Assembly: GCA_022839105.1 (NCBI GenBank)
Contig: JALHDH010000002.1
Span: forward strand, 1 to 64,000
DNA: 64,000 nucleotides
From: a bacterium
Lineage (GTDB): Bacteria; Vulcanimicrobiota; Xenobia; Xenobiales; Xenobiaceae
Direction of reading: 5' to 3'
The translations under genes and the position numbers were made by a program. The notes beneath the pieces were generated by a model that worked only from the letters and a program-made list of their open reading frames with translations, ran no database searches and was not told the DNA's origin. Below are positions 63,432-64,000 of the stretch, piece after piece. Every line of letters begins with the position of its first letter. Position 1 is the stretch's first letter.

Positions 63432-64000
63432 TTGCAGGTCCTGGTCCACCCCGAAGCCTCGCCCTGGCAGCTCCGGCTCTCGGTCCCCGGCGACAAGTCC
63501 CTGAGCCACCGGGCCCTGATCCTGGCGGCCATGGCCCGAGGGGAGAGCTTTCTTGGAGGCCTCTCCGAATCCCGGGACGTCCGCACCACCCTTCGGTGCC
63601 TCCAGGCCCTGGGGGCGCGGATCCGCCCTCAGGCCGACGGCCGGGTCGTCTCGGGTTGGGGGCCGGCCGGTCCGCTCGAGCCGGGGAAGGTGCTGGACTG
63701 CGGAGGCTCGGGAACCACCCTTCGGCTGCTGGCCGGGGTTCTCGCGGCCGGACGGGGCCTGGCCGTCCTGAGCGGGGATTCCTCCTTGCGCCGGCGGCCC
63801 ATGGCCCGCATCGTGGATCCCCTGGTCCGCATGGGAGCCAGGATCTGGGGGAGGGCCGGTGGACGGCTGGCTCCGCTGGCGCTGCAGGGAGGTCCGCTGG
63901 GCGACTTGTCCTGGCAGCTCCCGGTGGCCAGTGCACAGGTGAAGTCCTGCCTCCTGCTGGCGGGCCTCCAGGCCGGGGTCCGGGTTGAATTGCGCGAGCC
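63432..64000 (+). CDS. aroA: 3-phosphoshikimate 1-carboxyvinyltransferase, N-terminal part (continues beyond window)
   Basis: EPSP synthase joins shikimate-3-phosphate and phosphoenolpyruvate in the chorismate pathway. The visible 189 residues show RLSVPGDKSLSHRALILAAM (catalytic and substrate-binding N-terminus), SESRDVRTTLRCLQALGARI, LDCGGSGTTLRLLAGVLAAG and LSGDSSLRRRPMARIVDPL, then LPVASAQVKSCLLLAGLQAG. All are family hallmarks. The start is TTG 63432, four bases after the dapA stop, with AGGTGGGGG upstream at long spacing. About 240 C-terminal residues lie outside the window. Chorismate made here feeds mqnA. Confidence 0.93.
   Translation, partial: MQVLVHPEASPWQLRLSVPGDKSLSHRALILAAMARGESFLGGLSESRDVRTTLRCLQALGARIRPQADGRVVSGWGPAGPLEPGKVLDCGGSGTTLRLLAGVLAAGRGLAVLSGDSSLRRRPMARIVDPLVRMGARIWGRAGGRLAPLALQGGPLGDLSWQLPVASAQVKSCLLLAGLQAGVRVELRE

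Overview
This is a 64 kb chromosomal window from a GC-rich bacterium (roughly two thirds G+C by eye). Genes are densely packed in short operons, often with ATGA or GTGA overlaps, and TTG is an unusually common start codon. The species cannot be named from the sequence. Useful lineage clues are a futalosine-type menaquinone operon (mqnA, mqnC, prenyltransferase, menG), an OpcA-type G6PDH assembly domain, a rapZ-yvcK pair, a short Bacillus-like glutamine synthetase, AnmK (peptidoglycan recycling), an M13 peptidase and a LexA. These fit a deep-branching high-GC phylum (an Acidobacteriota-like or Vulcanimicrobiota/Terrabacteria-like organism) better than a proteobacterium; that placement is inference. 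No tRNA, rRNA, CRISPR array, insertion sequence or prophage was seen.

Layout. 1-3035 (minus): ppiC-type foldase, mazG, DUF47 PhoU-like protein, eno (cut by the window edge). 3223-11097 (plus): SpoIIE/RsbU-type phosphatase, then a pentose phosphate operon tkt-tal-zwf-(opcA-pgl fusion). 11189-13934: XRE regulator, a glycosyltransferase, then a macro-domain/lexA pair. 14072-19517 (plus): menaquinone operon (UbiA/MqnP-type prenyltransferase, a cysteine-less MqnE/C-like protein, mqnA, mqnC, menG) running into anmK. 19636-25150: zinc-ribbon protein, then a plus-strand run with a 7TM protein, PilZ-like protein, S26-like pseudoenzyme, GHMP kinase, ComEA-like protein, a 71-aa protein and tyrS. 25192-30627: subtilase fused to a glycogen-binding domain, gpsA, DEAD-box helicase, hybrid histidine kinase. 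30794-34193: small SxtJ-like protein, a single reading frame encoding carbamoyltransferase-TM-SGNH hydrolase, and DUF5989. 34321-42785: transporter, plsC, cupin, M13 peptidase, calpain-like protease with EF-hand, two secreted alpha/beta hydrolases. 43331-45653: MBOAT acyltransferase plus SGNH-like partner, with codon use unlike the neighbours. 45898-52405: PLP enzyme, secreted CHAP/NlpC-like protein, glycosyltransferase, xth, an IMPase/ADP-ribosylglycohydrolase fusion, a YbjN-like secreted protein. 52518-56183 (minus): glnA, rapZ, yvcK. 56336-62016 (minus): DUF4178, 57-aa protein, spermidine-synthase-like membrane protein, Tat-exported FAD oxidoreductase, DUF350. 62155-64000 (plus): small membrane protein, dapA, aroA (cut by the edge).

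The most distinctive content is a set of in-frame gene fusions: carbamoyltransferase-SGNH hydrolase, OpcA-6-phosphogluconolactonase, IMPase-ADP-ribosylglycohydrolase, and subtilase-CBM48. In addition there is a cysteine-less radical-SAM relative inside the menaquinone operon and a DUF4178/SpeE/FAD/DUF350 membrane system. The carbamoyltransferase-SGNH locus is the best candidate for an undescribed surface-glycan modification system, because the fusion places a cytoplasmic and an extracytoplasmic enzyme on one polypeptide spanning the membrane.
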